Source: Vibrio bivalvicida (GTDB lineage: Bacteria > Pseudomonadota > Gammaproteobacteria > Enterobacterales > Vibrionaceae). From it: a stretch of 64,000 nucleotides of DNA. The DNA lies in contig NZ_LLEI02000043.1 of NCBI RefSeq assembly GCF_001399455.2, positions 1-64,000 of the forward strand. Direction: 5' to 3'. The first letter of the stretch is position 1. Every line of letters starts with the position of its first letter. This document shows, piece by piece, positions 25,378-34,616 of this stretch. The notes below the pieces were generated by a model. That model worked only from the letters and a program-made list of their open reading frames with translations. It searched no databases and had not been told where the DNA came from. Position numbers and translations under genes: made by a program.

Positions 25378-26550
25378 ATGAAAGCAAATCTAACCCTAAT
25401 GAATATGAGTGCTCTTGCTGCACTTTGTTCATTGAATGTCAGTGCTCATGGCTGGGCGGAATTTCCAAGCGCTCGTCAGAACACTTGTTATCAAGATGGT
25501 GGATTTTGGACCGATGAAATCCCTAATCAGGCGTGTCAGGCAGCTTACGACCAATCTGGTGCATACCCATTTGTACAGCGAAGTGAGGTCGCAGCGAATG
25601 TAGCAAACTATCGAGATATGGCCCATGTTAAAGCCATAGTGCCTGATGGAGAACTGTGCTCGGCGGGAGATTCTGCCAAGAAAGGGCTCAACGTCACGTC
25701 GCCCCATTGGCAGCGTACGGATGTTGCTTTAGACGCAAACAACCAGATTGATTTTGTTTTCTACGGCCAAGCTCCACATAACCCTTCTTATTGGGAGTTT
25801 TACTTAACCAGGCCAAGTTACGACTCTACGTTACCTTTAACGTGGGATGACCTTGAGCTAATTGATACCGCAGGTGATGTTGCAGTGGATGATCAGAAGC
25901 GTTATCGGATGAAAGTGACGTTCCCCGCTGATCGCTCTGGAGACGCAATTCTTTATACTCGCTGGCAACGAATTGATGTCGCTGGCGAGGGTTTCTACAA
26001 CTGTAGTGATATCACCTTGCGAGGCAGTGGAACCAATCCTCCAACCGATCCTACTGACCCAACGGATCCCAATAACAATCTGACGGCCTTAGGCTACTTT
26101 GTGCCACAAGGGTTTGGTCCGGTAGAATCTGGAGATACGATCCGTTTTCGTACTTTTGATGCCACTGGTGCAGAAATTGCTGATGTGTCTTTAGCTATTA
26201 GTGCCAACAATACCACGACTTGGGCGGCTGAAATTGCTGATCAGTTTAACTCTCAGCAAACAGGTGATTGGTATGTGGGGATTTGGCACCAAGAGATGAA
26301 CCACTATATGTTTGATGCCAATAACATATATGCCAATCAGGTACTGGCACCGAACAATACCTTCAGCTATGCGCTTTCGTTAATCAAAGCCGATACTCCT
26401 CCCCCAGTTGAACCTACTAACTTGTGGGACCAAGAAAAAGTCTACAATAGCGGCGATGTGGTAACCCATGACGGTAAAGAGTGGACAGCACAATGGTGGA
26501 CCAAAGGTGAAGAGCCTGGAACCACTGGCGAGTGGGGTGTTTGGCGTTAG
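25378..26550 (+). CDS. AA10 lytic polysaccharide monooxygenase with chitin-binding module
   Basis: The 390-residue secreted enzyme has a signal peptide cut after VSA, exposing His24 (HGWAEFPSAR). With His134 in QAPHNPSYWEFYL this forms the copper histidine brace of AA10 enzymes that oxidise chitin or cellulose. The AA10 domain runs to about residue 218. A PTDPTDPTDP linker, a middle domain of about 100 residues, a proline-rich linker and a C-terminal CBM5/12-type module (LWDQEKVYNSGDVVTHDGKE ... WGVWR) follow. Chitin is the likely substrate in a Vibrio. ATG 25378 is chosen because the signal peptide and AAAAGGA fit. Monocistronic, followed by a terminator. Confidence 0.93.
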   Translation: MKANLTLMNMSALAALCSLNVSAHGWAEFPSARQNTCYQDGGFWTDEIPNQACQAAYDQSGAYPFVQRSEVAANVANYRDMAHVKAIVPDGELCSAGDSAKKGLNVTSPHWQRTDVALDANNQIDFVFYGQAPHNPSYWEFYLTRPSYDSTLPLTWDDLELIDTAGDVAVDDQKRYRMKVTFPADRSGDAILYTRWQRIDVAGEGFYNCSDITLRGSGTNPPTDPTDPTDPNNNLTALGYFVPQGFGPVESGDTIRFRTFDATGAEIADVSLAISANNTTTWAAEIADQFNSQQTGDWYVGIWHQEMNHYMFDANNIYANQVLAPNNTFSYALSLIKADTPPPVEPTNLWDQEKVYNSGDVVTHDGKEWTAQWWTKGEEPGTTGEWGVWR

Positions 26551-26582
26551 TTTACATTGTAAATTGAGAGGACTGCACCAAG

Positions 26583-26606
26583 TGGCGACAAGTAGGTCGC
26601 CATTTT
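26583..26606 (+). terminator. Terminator after the LPMO gene
   Basis: TGGCGAC / GTCGCCA 7-bp stem with a six-base loop, followed by TTTTAATTGTTT. Confidence 0.85.
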
Positions 26607-26748
26607 AATTGTTTAAGATGTAGTGTGTCCTGGTTGCTAGGGCATATTACCCATGACTGTGACACAGACTATGCAGTACGGTTTCAAACCTTGCCTTCAC
26701 TAACATATTGTTTACACTGGAGTCGCTTGAGAAGTATAGGGATATCGA

Positions 26749-27363
26749 ATGAGTCGTATTAGGCAGAAAAATCAGCAACTCATCATTGAAGTTGCAAGTG
26801 AACAGTTTGCGACTCATGGTTACGCCGCGACAAAAATGGTAGATATTGCTAAATCGGCTGATATTCCTAAAGCGAATGTATTTTACTACTTTAGCTCCAA
26901 AGATAAGCTCTATTACGCGGTATTAAAGACCGTTACCCAACCGCTGTTAGAGGCATCTAAACCGATTGAAGAGCTTAGCGATCCAGTTCAAGCTTTAACT
27001 GAATATATCGAGGCAAAACTGCGAATTTCACGTGACCATCCTCATGCGTCAAAGGTATTTGCTAATGAAGTGATGTCTGGGGCGAAGGCCTTACCAGAAG
27101 ACATCGCTCAAGAGCTGTTTAAACAGTCACAAATGATCATCGATAAATTCTCAACCTGGTCACAGCAGGGGCTTATGGATGACGTTCCAGCTCATCACTT
27201 GATGTTTACCATCTGGGCCGCCACCCAAACGTATGCCGATTTTGGTTGGCAAATTTGTAATGTGATGAACAAGGAGCAACTCGATAGCGACGATTACCAC
27301 CAAGCTGCTCAATTCATCACTCAGCTTATTATCAAGGGCTGTGGGGTTCAAACGCGCAGTTAA
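26749..27363 (+). CDS. TetR/AcrR-family regulator, RutR-like
   Basis: The 204-residue protein has an N-terminal TetR helix-turn-helix (about residues 8-55, FATHGYAATKMVDIAKSADI then KANVFYYFSSKDKLY) and a helical C-terminal ligand domain. That domain carries HPHASKVFANEVMSGAK and HHLMFTIWAATQTYADF, which resemble RutR/YcdC. AGGGA precedes the ATG. It stands alone between the LPMO gene and a small membrane protein gene, so its targets are not evident. RutR senses pyrimidines in E. coli; whether this one does cannot be read from the sequence. Confidence 0.85.
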   Translation: MSRIRQKNQQLIIEVASEQFATHGYAATKMVDIAKSADIPKANVFYYFSSKDKLYYAVLKTVTQPLLEASKPIEELSDPVQALTEYIEAKLRISRDHPHASKVFANEVMSGAKALPEDIAQELFKQSQMIIDKFSTWSQQGLMDDVPAHHLMFTIWAATQTYADFGWQICNVMNKEQLDSDDYHQAAQFITQLIIKGCGVQTRS

Positions 27364-27469
27364 GCCGTTACGTGAAACGTTCCTATACCGTTAAAGACTA
27401 TAAAGTCTCTAATCTGAGTTTTCAGCCGCGAGAGCAATAAAGCACGGTTTGCGATCAGTTGCTATCTGA

Positions 27470-27676
27470 TTAACTTACTCGTTTGAGCATTTGCATGACT
27501 TTACCTTGTTTCCACATCAATACCCCCGTTAATGCGACCAAAGGTAAAAGAGCGAACAGAATGACCCACATAAAACTTTCATTGGCTTTTAAGGGGGAGT
27601 ATAGGGCTGCCCCAACTAAAAGAGCGCATAAGATATGTGTCCATCTTAAAACTAATCGTACCAATTGTCCGTTCAT
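27470..27676 (-). CDS. Small two-helix membrane protein, 68 aa
   Basis: The 68-residue product has two hydrophobic segments (VLRWTHILCALLVGAALY and MWVILFALLPLVALTGVLMW) joined by a short polar loop, then a basic tail (KQGKVMQMLKRVS). ATG 27676 has AGGAG seven bases upstream; a longer frame from 27709 lacks a ribosome site. I do not recognise a family. It is convergent with the TetR gene. Confidence 0.6.
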   Translation of the reverse strand: MNGQLVRLVLRWTHILCALLVGAALYSPLKANESFMWVILFALLPLVALTGVLMWKQGKVMQMLKRVS

Positions 27677-28057
27677 TACTTTTCTCCTGTTTGAATCGTC
27701 GAGAAACAATACTATGTCGATTTCGAATAGTTGTTGGATTGAGATAAGCAGTCATAAATTGGTGTCAACGGCTCTATTTAAGGATGAATGACATTGGTCT
27801 GTATTCGTAATGAAGAAACCCGCAACGTTTCGTTATGCTAATTTATGGGTTGTCATACTAAATGTATGATAATTAAGATTTTTGTTATTAGTTTGTATTA
27901 AAAGTATCAATAGAATGTAGCTCAAACTTTGGAGGAAAAATAACACTCACAATGAGATCTTAAACTCAATTAATCAATTTCATGAATGATATTCGTAGTA
28001 TTGCATTTTATCTTTTGCGCGCTTTTTAAGCATAAAAATAATATAGGATGTAACATA
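27677..28057. promoter_or_regulatory. Upstream region of the S8 protease gene
   Basis: 381 bases between the divergent small membrane protein and protease genes. At 27853-27869 TCATAC-TAAAT-GTATGA forms a perfect 6-bp inverted repeat about 190 bases before the protease start, a possible operator. The rest is AT-rich, probably promoter and leader. AGGA at 28045-28048 serves the protease start. Confidence 0.5.
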
Positions 28058-29764
28058 ATGAATAACGGATATAAACTTTCCGCTCTTGCTGTGGCTATTT
28101 TGGCTTCAGCGTCGGTTTCAGCCAACGTCAGTGCTGATCCAACTCCAGCTAACTCTCCTTTCATCACAGACGTCAAAGGCAACATTGTAGAAGACTATTC
28201 GCCCAAGCCAGCTCAACCAGCATTTTTCTCAATGCGTATGTTGAGTGAACCATCTGATCAACGAGGTGATTGGTTCAATATGTCTGCAAACTACTCGAAC
28301 TTCCAAGGTGTGGGTGCAGATATTGTGTATGACTTTTTGAGGCCGCCACTTAAGCCACAGCCTATCATTGTTGCGGTTTTAGATTCGGGTGTAGACATTG
28401 ACCACGAAGATCTAAAAAACAAACTTTGGACCAATGAAGATGAGATCCCTGACAACGGTATCGATGACGACGGTAACGGCTACATTGATGATGTACATGG
28501 CTGGAACTACCTAGGTAATTCACTAGGCATTAACGTTGATCAAGATACGTTAGAAGTGACCCGTGAGTACAAAAAGTATCTAGAGCTAAAAGAAAACCAT
28601 CATTGGATTCCACCGAAGAAACGTAAATACTATCAAGGTGTTGAAGCGGATTATTTAGAGAATGTTGAATATTACACTTCTGCTCTAGAACAAGTAACAG
28701 CCGCTACAGAAGAAGCGAACCAATTCAAGGCTCAGATTCTTGCTCTAGTAGAGCATAAAGACTTTACCGTTGATGGACTGCAAGTTCTGCTTTCTCACTC
28801 GAATGCTGATGTAGTTGCAGCGGCTCAAGGGTTACTTGGTGTGTTTGATTCTTGGTATTCATTTGAATTTCTAGAGTCACGTACAAGCCGTTATAAGGAG
28901 TCTTTGGATTATCACTACAACCTAGACTTCGATACCCGCAGAGATATCGTTATGGATGATATCACCAACCCTTGGGAGAAAGGCTACGGCAATAACGATG
29001 TCAAGGGACCAGTTGGTGCACATGGTACTCACGTCGCGGGTATCATTGCAGCAGAACGCCGCAATGGCTTGGGTATTGATGGTATTGCCGATCACGCGCA
29101 GATCATGGCTGTACGTATGGTACCAAATGGGGATGAGCGTGATAAAGATATCGCGAATGCAGTCCGCTATGCGGTTGATAACGGGGCAAAAATCATCAAT
29201 ATGAGCTTTGGTAAGAGCTATTCACCACGTAAGCATATTGTTGACCACGCATTCCGCTATGCAGCGCGTAAAGGTGTACTAATTGTTCACTCTGCCGGTA
29301 ACAGCAAAACGGATAACGATATTAAGCCTAGCTTCCCTAACCGTTTCGCTAAGCATAAATGGTCTCGTCCAATTTCGACTTGGATGGATGTCGGTGCATC
29401 GGCAAAATACGCAGATGACTCTATGGTCGCCAGCTTTAGTAACTTTGGTCAGGAAACGGTAGATGTTTTCGCTCCTGGTTATCGAGTATTGTCGTCAACA
29501 CCTGACAACAACTATGCAGCATACAGTGGCACAAGTATGGCTGCGCCAGTGGTTTCTGGTGTTGCTGCGTTAGTGTGGTCTCATTACCCAGAGCTATCAG
29601 CGAAAGAGTTGAAAGAACTGCTAATGAGTAAATCACGTACTTATCCAGAGTTGTTGGTGAAGAAGCCATCGTCTCCGGAAGACTTAGTCCCATTCAGTAC
29701 TTTGTCTATCTCTGGTGGTATCGTTGATGCTGAAGCAATCTTTGAAGAGCTAGCAAGTCGATAG
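28058..29764 (+). CDS. Secreted subtilisin-like serine protease (S8) with a large insertion
   Basis: The 568-residue protein has a signal peptide (YKLSALAVAILASASVSA, cut near residue 22-26). The S8 triad is Asp109 in VAVLDSGVDIDHED, His325 in GAHGTHVAGIIAAERR and Ser493 in SGTSMAAPVVSGVAAL. The Asp-to-His spacing is 216 residues against about 30-60 in common subtilisins, so about 160-180 residues are inserted. The insert starts with an acidic, Ca-binding-like DDDGNGYIDD and continues with charged helical sequence. Start ATG 28058 fits the signal peptide and AGGA site. Likely exported protease with a role in protein degradation or envelope processing; substrate unknown. Confidence 0.9.
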   Translation: MNNGYKLSALAVAILASASVSANVSADPTPANSPFITDVKGNIVEDYSPKPAQPAFFSMRMLSEPSDQRGDWFNMSANYSNFQGVGADIVYDFLRPPLKPQPIIVAVLDSGVDIDHEDLKNKLWTNEDEIPDNGIDDDGNGYIDDVHGWNYLGNSLGINVDQDTLEVTREYKKYLELKENHHWIPPKKRKYYQGVEADYLENVEYYTSALEQVTAATEEANQFKAQILALVEHKDFTVDGLQVLLSHSNADVVAAAQGLLGVFDSWYSFEFLESRTSRYKESLDYHYNLDFDTRRDIVMDDITNPWEKGYGNNDVKGPVGAHGTHVAGIIAAERRNGLGIDGIADHAQIMAVRMVPNGDERDKDIANAVRYAVDNGAKIINMSFGKSYSPRKHIVDHAFRYAARKGVLIVHSAGNSKTDNDIKPSFPNRFAKHKWSRPISTWMDVGASAKYADDSMVASFSNFGQETVDVFAPGYRVLSSTPDNNYAAYSGTSMAAPVVSGVAALVWSHYPELSAKELKELLMSKSRTYPELLVKKPSSPEDLVPFSTLSISGGIVDAEAIFEELASR

Positions 29765-29783
29765 TACGATTCTTGGATGCAAG

Positions 29784-29810
29784 AGAGGTCGCGAACTGCG
29801 ACCTCTTTTA
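29784..29810. terminator. Terminator between the protease and MalY/PatB genes
   Basis: Perfect 9-bp stem AGAGGTCGC / GCGACCTCT with a five-base loop followed by TTTATTT on the plus strand. It lies between convergent genes. Confidence 0.88.
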
Positions 29811-29817
29811 TTTGGAG

Positions 29818-30984
29818 TTAACTCAGTGCTTGCTTCAAGCGTTGCATTGCTTGTTCTAATGTACTAACTGGGCAGCCGAGGTTAAGTCTGACAAAACCGG
29901 AACCTTCTTTGCCAAAGGCAATCCCCATACTTGGGACAAGCCCCGCCGCGACAAACTTTTGCTCCAACTCGGTGTCTGTCAGGTTGAGGGCGCGGCAATC
30001 TAGCCAAGCCAAATACCCGGCTTGCGGCGTAGTAAATTTCACCACAGGCAGTTCCGCCTGCAAAAACTGCTCAAGCTTAGCAATGTTTGCGCGAAGATAG
30101 TCTTTTAGCTCGGTTAACCAACCAGAACATTCTTGATAAGCAATAGTCGCGGCACTCATAGAGAGACTGTTGAAAACGTCCATGCCATGTGCGTCTAGCC
30201 TACGAATAAACTGAGTTCGAAGTGACTCATCTGGAATCATAAAATTAGAGATACGCAGTGAAGACAAACCAAATGTCTTACTTGCAGCGGTTGCCACAAT
30301 CAGGCGTTTAGTGAGCGCTTGTGGCAAGCGCAAAGCAGAGTAATACTGCGCATCGCCAACCACTAAATCGCCCCATATTTCATCACTTAGCAGCCACACT
30401 TGGTACTGCTCACACAGCTCGGCTACCTTTGTGATTTCACTTTCTGACCAAACTCGCCCTGTTGGATTGTGTGGGTTACAAAAGATCATCGCTTTTGCTC
30501 CATTGGAGAAACAGGTTTCAAGATGGTCAAAGTCGAGTTGATATTCGCTTTTAGTTTCCGTCAATGGGTTCTCAACGACAACACGATCGTTGAGTTCGAT
30601 GGTCTTACGGAAAGAACCATAGCCCGGATTCTGCACCACAATACTGTCACCTTTTTCGGTGAGCATTTGCAGTGCCATCGCAAGCCCAGGAAGTACACCA
30701 TGCACTGTGGTAATCCACTCGCGTTGAATATGAGTATCATGTTGGTTCTGGTACCAATCGATTGTCGCTTGGTAATACGCGTTATCGCGTTCCGCGTAAC
30801 CAAAGATCCCATGCTCAACACGTTGGTGTAGTGCGTCCAACACCACTTGTGGCGCCTTAAAATCATAGTCAGATACCCACATTGGGAGCAAATCCGTTCC
30901 TGTTAATCCCAGCTTTTGCTGCATAAAGTCCCATTTAACAGAGCCACTTTCCTTGCGGTTCAGAATTTGGTCGAAAGCGTTCAT
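29818..30984 (-). CDS. MalY/PatB-family PLP-dependent C-S lyase
   Basis: The 388-residue fold-type I PLP enzyme has KWDFMQQKLGLTGTDLLPMW near the start, typical of MalY/PatB. FCNPHNPTGRVWSESEI and LLSDEIWGDLV (PLP-binding Asn and Asp regions) follow, then the Schiff-base lysine in ATAASKTFGLSSLRISN. Members cleave cystathionine or other cysteine thioethers to thiol, pyruvate and ammonia; MalY also modulates regulators. It follows the NhaC-type antiporter gene by 12 bases, so the two form an operon, with a LacI regulator gene just upstream. Substrate could be a cysteine conjugate imported by the transporter (inference). Confidence 0.9.
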   Translation of the reverse strand: MNAFDQILNRKESGSVKWDFMQQKLGLTGTDLLPMWVSDYDFKAPQVVLDALHQRVEHGIFGYAERDNAYYQATIDWYQNQHDTHIQREWITTVHGVLPGLAMALQMLTEKGDSIVVQNPGYGSFRKTIELNDRVVVENPLTETKSEYQLDFDHLETCFSNGAKAMIFCNPHNPTGRVWSESEITKVAELCEQYQVWLLSDEIWGDLVVGDAQYYSALRLPQALTKRLIVATAASKTFGLSSLRISNFMIPDESLRTQFIRRLDAHGMDVFNSLSMSAATIAYQECSGWLTELKDYLRANIAKLEQFLQAELPVVKFTTPQAGYLAWLDCRALNLTDTELEQKFVAAGLVPSMGIAFGKEGSGFVRLNLGCPVSTLEQAMQRLKQALS

Positions 30985-30996
30985 CAATGATTTACC

Positions 30997-32472
30997 TTAT
31001 TTTGTTTCTACTGCTGGTGTATTTGAATGCTCGTCAGAAATCTGTTGCTCGTTTTGCTGTGGCTTTGCTTTTGCGATACCAAAGCCAGTGAAGCCGTAAA
31101 TCAGAGCGAAGATCACACCGGTGTAACATTGAATCGCCCATGGTAGGTAATCTAATGTCGCCACGCCTAATGTACCTGCCATGTAGATACCAGCGGCAGT
31201 CCAAGGGACTAACGGTTCAATGATGGTGCCTGCATCTTCGATGGTGCGAGACAAGTTCTTGGTGTCTAAGCCCATCTTGCGGTAAGCGTTTTGAAACAAT
31301 TCACCCGGAATCAACAGTGCCAGTTTGCCATCAGAAGTGGTGAAAACCACGGTGATAGTTGCCACTACAGTCGAAGCAATCAGCTGACCTGTAGTGTGAA
31401 TTGCATGCAGGAACTTACCTAGCACCACGTTTAGTGCACCTGTCAGGCTCAAGATACCCGCGAAGGCAAAGGCACAGAACACCAATAGAATTGTGCTCAT
31501 CATCGAGAATAGGCCACCTCGGTTAAGCAGTTTCGCGATATCAGGAACCAAGCCATTTACGCTGTGACCGTTGGCCTCAAACATCGCTAGGTTGAAGCCA
31601 TCGACGTAAGCTTGGAAGCCTTGATTTAGGCTAAAGTCTTGGAAAGCCATACCTAAAACAATTGCGATAGCTGAAGCGCCAAGCATCAATGGCAGGACAG
31701 GCTTTTTCGTCAACGCGCCCCACAGGATCATGACTGGTGGAATAAGAAGTAGGATGTTGAAGTTGTAGAGATTATCTAAACCCGAGATGATTTGAACGAC
31801 TTTCTCTGGTTCGTGAATGTTGGAAATATCAGCACTTTGACCAGCGAAGAAGAACACCACAGATGCAATTACAAATCCCGGAAGAGTGGTGTAAAGCATA
31901 TGTTGAATGTGTTCGTACAAGGTAGTGCCAGAAACGATAGGTGCAAAGTTGGTTGAATCTGATAGTGGTGAGATTTTATCACCAAAATAGGCACCAGATA
32001 CGACAGCACCAGCCGCTGCAGCGAGCGAGACGTCTAGCCCTGCTGCAACGCCCATTAGTGCGACGCCAACCGTCCCCGCAGAGCCCCAAGACGTACCCGT
32101 ACACACGGAAACGACACTTGTGACAAAGAAAGCGGCAATAAGAATGTATTCAGGGCTGATGACTTTAAGTCCCCAGTACACCATGTAAGGGATTGTGCCG
32201 CTGACCATCCAGCTACCAATAAGGCCACCAACGGAGACCAAAATCAGAATGACAGGCATCGCTTTTGCCAGTTTTTCTACGATGGCATTGATAATGTCAT
32301 CCCAGCTGTAACCAATTTTCCACGCGATAAGGCCAGTAAAGGCAGCTGAAATCAGCAATAGAACTTCAATGCGAAGTCCGAGTATTCCGTATCCGACAAC
32401 CAGAAGTGCAAACATCACCGCGATAGGGGCGAGTGCGATTCCGAACGACGGCAGAGGCTTAGAATTTGTCAT
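30997..32472 (-). CDS. NhaC-family antiporter
   Basis: The 491-residue membrane protein has about 11-12 hydrophobic segments. Family landmarks are TGTSWGSAGTVGVALMGVA near residue 140 and GAYFGDKISPLSDSTNFAP near 180. Later come TTSDGKLALLIPGELF and EPLVPWTAAGIYMAGTLG. Characterised relatives are Na+/H+ antiporters, or malate-lactate exchange (MleN). Pairing with a C-S lyase gene suggests organic substrate exchange is possible. ATG 32472 with GAGG nine bases upstream is chosen; a frame from 32574 would place promoter and operator sequence in the coding region. The C-terminus is polar and glutamine-rich. Confidence 0.88.
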   Translation of the reverse strand: MTNSKPLPSFGIALAPIAVMFALLVVGYGILGLRIEVLLLISAAFTGLIAWKIGYSWDDIINAIVEKLAKAMPVILILVSVGGLIGSWMVSGTIPYMVYWGLKVISPEYILIAAFFVTSVVSVCTGTSWGSAGTVGVALMGVAAGLDVSLAAAAGAVVSGAYFGDKISPLSDSTNFAPIVSGTTLYEHIQHMLYTTLPGFVIASVVFFFAGQSADISNIHEPEKVVQIISGLDNLYNFNILLLIPPVMILWGALTKKPVLPLMLGASAIAIVLGMAFQDFSLNQGFQAYVDGFNLAMFEANGHSVNGLVPDIAKLLNRGGLFSMMSTILLVFCAFAFAGILSLTGALNVVLGKFLHAIHTTGQLIASTVVATITVVFTTSDGKLALLIPGELFQNAYRKMGLDTKNLSRTIEDAGTIIEPLVPWTAAGIYMAGTLGVATLDYLPWAIQCYTGVIFALIYGFTGFGIAKAKPQQNEQQISDEHSNTPAVETK

Positions 32473-32562
32473 GTTATTTATCCTCAGGATCGATGTAGGG
32501 TTTGTTCGCAGTGGATAGTAACGGTCATATAATAGGCAAAATGAGAGCGGTGTGTTGTTTTC

Positions 32563-32578
32563 ATGTAAGCGCATACAT
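32563..32578. promoter_or_regulatory. LacI-type operator upstream of nhaC-malY
   Basis: ATGTAAGCGCATACAT is a 16-bp palindrome with one mismatched pair and a central GC step, the form bound by LacI-family proteins. It lies 90 bases upstream of the antiporter start and 32 bases past the end of the adjacent LacI-family gene, its likely regulator. Confidence 0.7.
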
Positions 32579-32609
32579 GAGGTGCGCGAATGTAAGATTC
32601 ATCACAGTT

Positions 32610-33620
32610 TTATCCAATCTTTTGTATTGCATTGACGGTTTGACGGCTAACTAAGCTCGCTTCGAATTGATGCTGATTCGGTGGAGAATAGCCATCTTTA
32701 CTTAAATTTAGCGCCAGTTTCGCTGCATATGTTGACATTTTATCAATTGGGTTATGCATAGTGGTTAATCGTGGGTAGAGGTATCGCGCTAGCAACACAT
32801 CATCAAACCCAACAATGGAAATGTCTTCCGGGACCGACAGTCCTTGCTCATGCAAACTCGCCATTAAGCCAGCAGCCATCACATCGTTAAATGTCACTAC
32901 AGCAGTGACGCCTGGGCACGATTGAAGAAGCTGACGCCCCGCTTCTTCACCACCAGATTCACTGAAGTTTTGGTTGATGACCCAACCCGTTGGAATGGCT
33001 AAGTTAGCTGCATTCATCGCATCTCGATAGCCTTCAAGGCGATCGGTGCGGTCTTCAATCGGTAGGTCACTGGTGACACATGCAATTTTGCGGTGACCTT
33101 GCTGAATCAAATATTCGACTGATTTTCGTGCGCCTGCTCGATTGTCTACCCAGACAGAGCGATTGGAGATTTGTGCAATGGTGCGGTTGAGCAATACCAT
33201 TGCCGGAAGCTGAGCTGCGTATTGCATTAGCGTAGCATCATCGAGCATCTTGGAGTGGACGACCATAGCTTCACAACCTTGGCTGATGAGAAAGTCGAGC
33301 CCCTCTTTTTCTCGCTGAGCATTGTGCCCGCCACTGACAACGACCAACTGGCAGCCATTAGCTCGTGCAACTTCTTCAACGCTTTTAGCGATGAGGGCAA
33401 AGAAAGGATCGGCCAAATTTCCTGTCAGTAAGCCTAACGTGTTGTTGCTGCGCTTTGCCAGTGCAGTGGCGCGTGCATCTCTTCGGTAGTTGAGCTGTTT
33501 GATTGCACGCTCGACTCGCTCTTGCGTCACAGGTTCGACATAACTGGTTCGGTTGATGACGCGGGAGACGGTTGCTGTCGAAACGCCAGCTAGGCTCGCG
33601 ACCTCTTTCATGGTTGCCAC
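32610..33620 (-). CDS. LacI-family transcriptional regulator
   Basis: The 336-residue protein has an N-terminal LacI helix-turn-helix (MKEVASLAGVSTATVSRVIN, about residues 4-23) and hinge helix, followed by a periplasmic-binding-like effector domain (LLTGNLADPFFALIAKSVEE, VTAVVTFNDVMAAGLMASL, ISIVGFDDVLLARYLYPRLTT). GTG 33620 has GGAG upstream and gives the usual five residues before the helix. It lies directly upstream of, and in the same direction as, the nhaC-malY pair, with an operator in between. It most likely represses that pair; the effector is unknown. Confidence 0.92.
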   Translation of the reverse strand: MATMKEVASLAGVSTATVSRVINRTSYVEPVTQERVERAIKQLNYRRDARATALAKRSNNTLGLLTGNLADPFFALIAKSVEEVARANGCQLVVVSGGHNAQREKEGLDFLISQGCEAMVVHSKMLDDATLMQYAAQLPAMVLLNRTIAQISNRSVWVDNRAGARKSVEYLIQQGHRKIACVTSDLPIEDRTDRLEGYRDAMNAANLAIPTGWVINQNFSESGGEEAGRQLLQSCPGVTAVVTFNDVMAAGLMASLHEQGLSVPEDISIVGFDDVLLARYLYPRLTTMHNPIDKMSTYAAKLALNLSKDGYSPPNQHQFEASLVSRQTVNAIQKIG

Positions 33621-33764
33621 TCATTTTCTCCAAGGTGGGTATAAAGGGAGTCGAAACGGGGCAGAGTGTAGCGATTATTTATTGTTGATTATGTTAGTAA
33701 GCTCAAAGGATAGAACTTTAGAAAAACGCGCAGGTGGCTTGTTTCAGTAATTCAACAACATAGA

Positions 33765-33808
33765 AAAAACAAAAAAGCCACGCACCTAATAAATTGATAA
33801 ACGTGGCT
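33765..33808 (-). terminator. Terminator of the MOSC gene
   Basis: On the minus strand AGCCACG / CGTGGCT forms a 7-bp stem around a 19-base loop, followed by TTTTTTGTTTTTTC, just past the MOSC gene. Confidence 0.88.
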
Positions 33809-33835
33809 GGTTATCTGATTGGGTTGTTTCTGGGC

Positions 33836-34528
33836 TCAGCCTGCGGTTGGCCCGACGAGTCTTTGCTGCCAGTCTTCGAGTATACCTGTGTCTAAACGAC
33901 GTTGAATCAAAGCTCCCCATGATTCAACCAAGGGTAAGGTAGACATCTCTTGTAGAAGTGTCGGCTCTAAGCAACCTTCAAAAACGGCACCCATGACACG
34001 CGCTAGTGACCAATCTGGATAAGGTCTCTCACACAGAGTAATTTCGTCTCCTGCGCCAATGTCACCTTCTTCTAAGACACGGAAGTACCACCCGGTTCTT
34101 AGCGTATCTTGAACTCTTTTCGCCATATCATGTTGATCGAGTCGGACATTGAGCTTCCAACACGGCATGCGTCCTTGCGACACTTCGAGCAGAGTTGAAC
34201 CAATACGTATTTTATCTTTAAGGCAGATGTTGGCTTCTGTCACACCGGATGAACTTAGGTTTTCGCCAAAAGCGCCCACGGACTGCAAAATGGCTTTATC
34301 ACCGAGATCTTTTTGCCAAAGTGGGTAGTGCTCGCTTGGGTATATGTGAAGGGCTTTTTGAATGCCACCATGAAAGCGCGGATCGCCTTGTTCATCGTTG
34401 GTAAAGCCAACTTTATTGGCGTGTTGTCGCTCTGTGCGAACCTGTTTGTTGATAGCACTTTGTGCGCCATGCGCGAAGGGCTTTGTTGTTCCTGTCAGAA
34501 CCGCGTTTACAACACCGAGCTTTTTCAT
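33836..34528 (-). CDS. MOSC-domain protein, YiiM-like
   Basis: The 230-residue protein opens with KKLGVVNAVLTG and carries DPRFHGGIQKALHIYPSEHY near residue 48, GAFGENLSSSGVTE near 85 and the MOSC cysteine in QGRMPCWKLNVR near 121. YiiM of E. coli uses this domain with molybdenum cofactor to detoxify N-hydroxylated bases such as 6-hydroxylaminopurine. The C-terminal 3-alpha domain is present. ATG 34528 has AGAGGA just upstream and matches the family start; a frame from 34567 adds 13 atypical residues. Divergent from an AraC gene 88 bases away. Confidence 0.87.
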   Translation of the reverse strand: MKKLGVVNAVLTGTTKPFAHGAQSAINKQVRTERQHANKVGFTNDEQGDPRFHGGIQKALHIYPSEHYPLWQKDLGDKAILQSVGAFGENLSSSGVTEANICLKDKIRIGSTLLEVSQGRMPCWKLNVRLDQHDMAKRVQDTLRTGWYFRVLEEGDIGAGDEITLCERPYPDWSLARVMGAVFEGCLEPTLLQEMSTLPLVESWGALIQRRLDTGILEDWQQRLVGPTAG

Positions 34529-34616
34529 GCTTCCTCTCAAACTCTCTTCAATCAATCTAATTGGCATGATAGCCTAGCTCAGTAGTGACGGAATAGGGAT
34601 GTAAAGACAGTTAACC

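Noticed and set aside
25378..26550. Naming the LPMO as GbpA
   Set aside because: It has an AA10 domain and a CBM5/12 module, but the domain order and length (390) do not clearly match the four-domain GbpA.
30469..30831. 120-codon plus-strand frame inside the MalY/PatB gene
   Set aside because: It lies opposite conserved active-site coding sequence, so it is a shadow frame.
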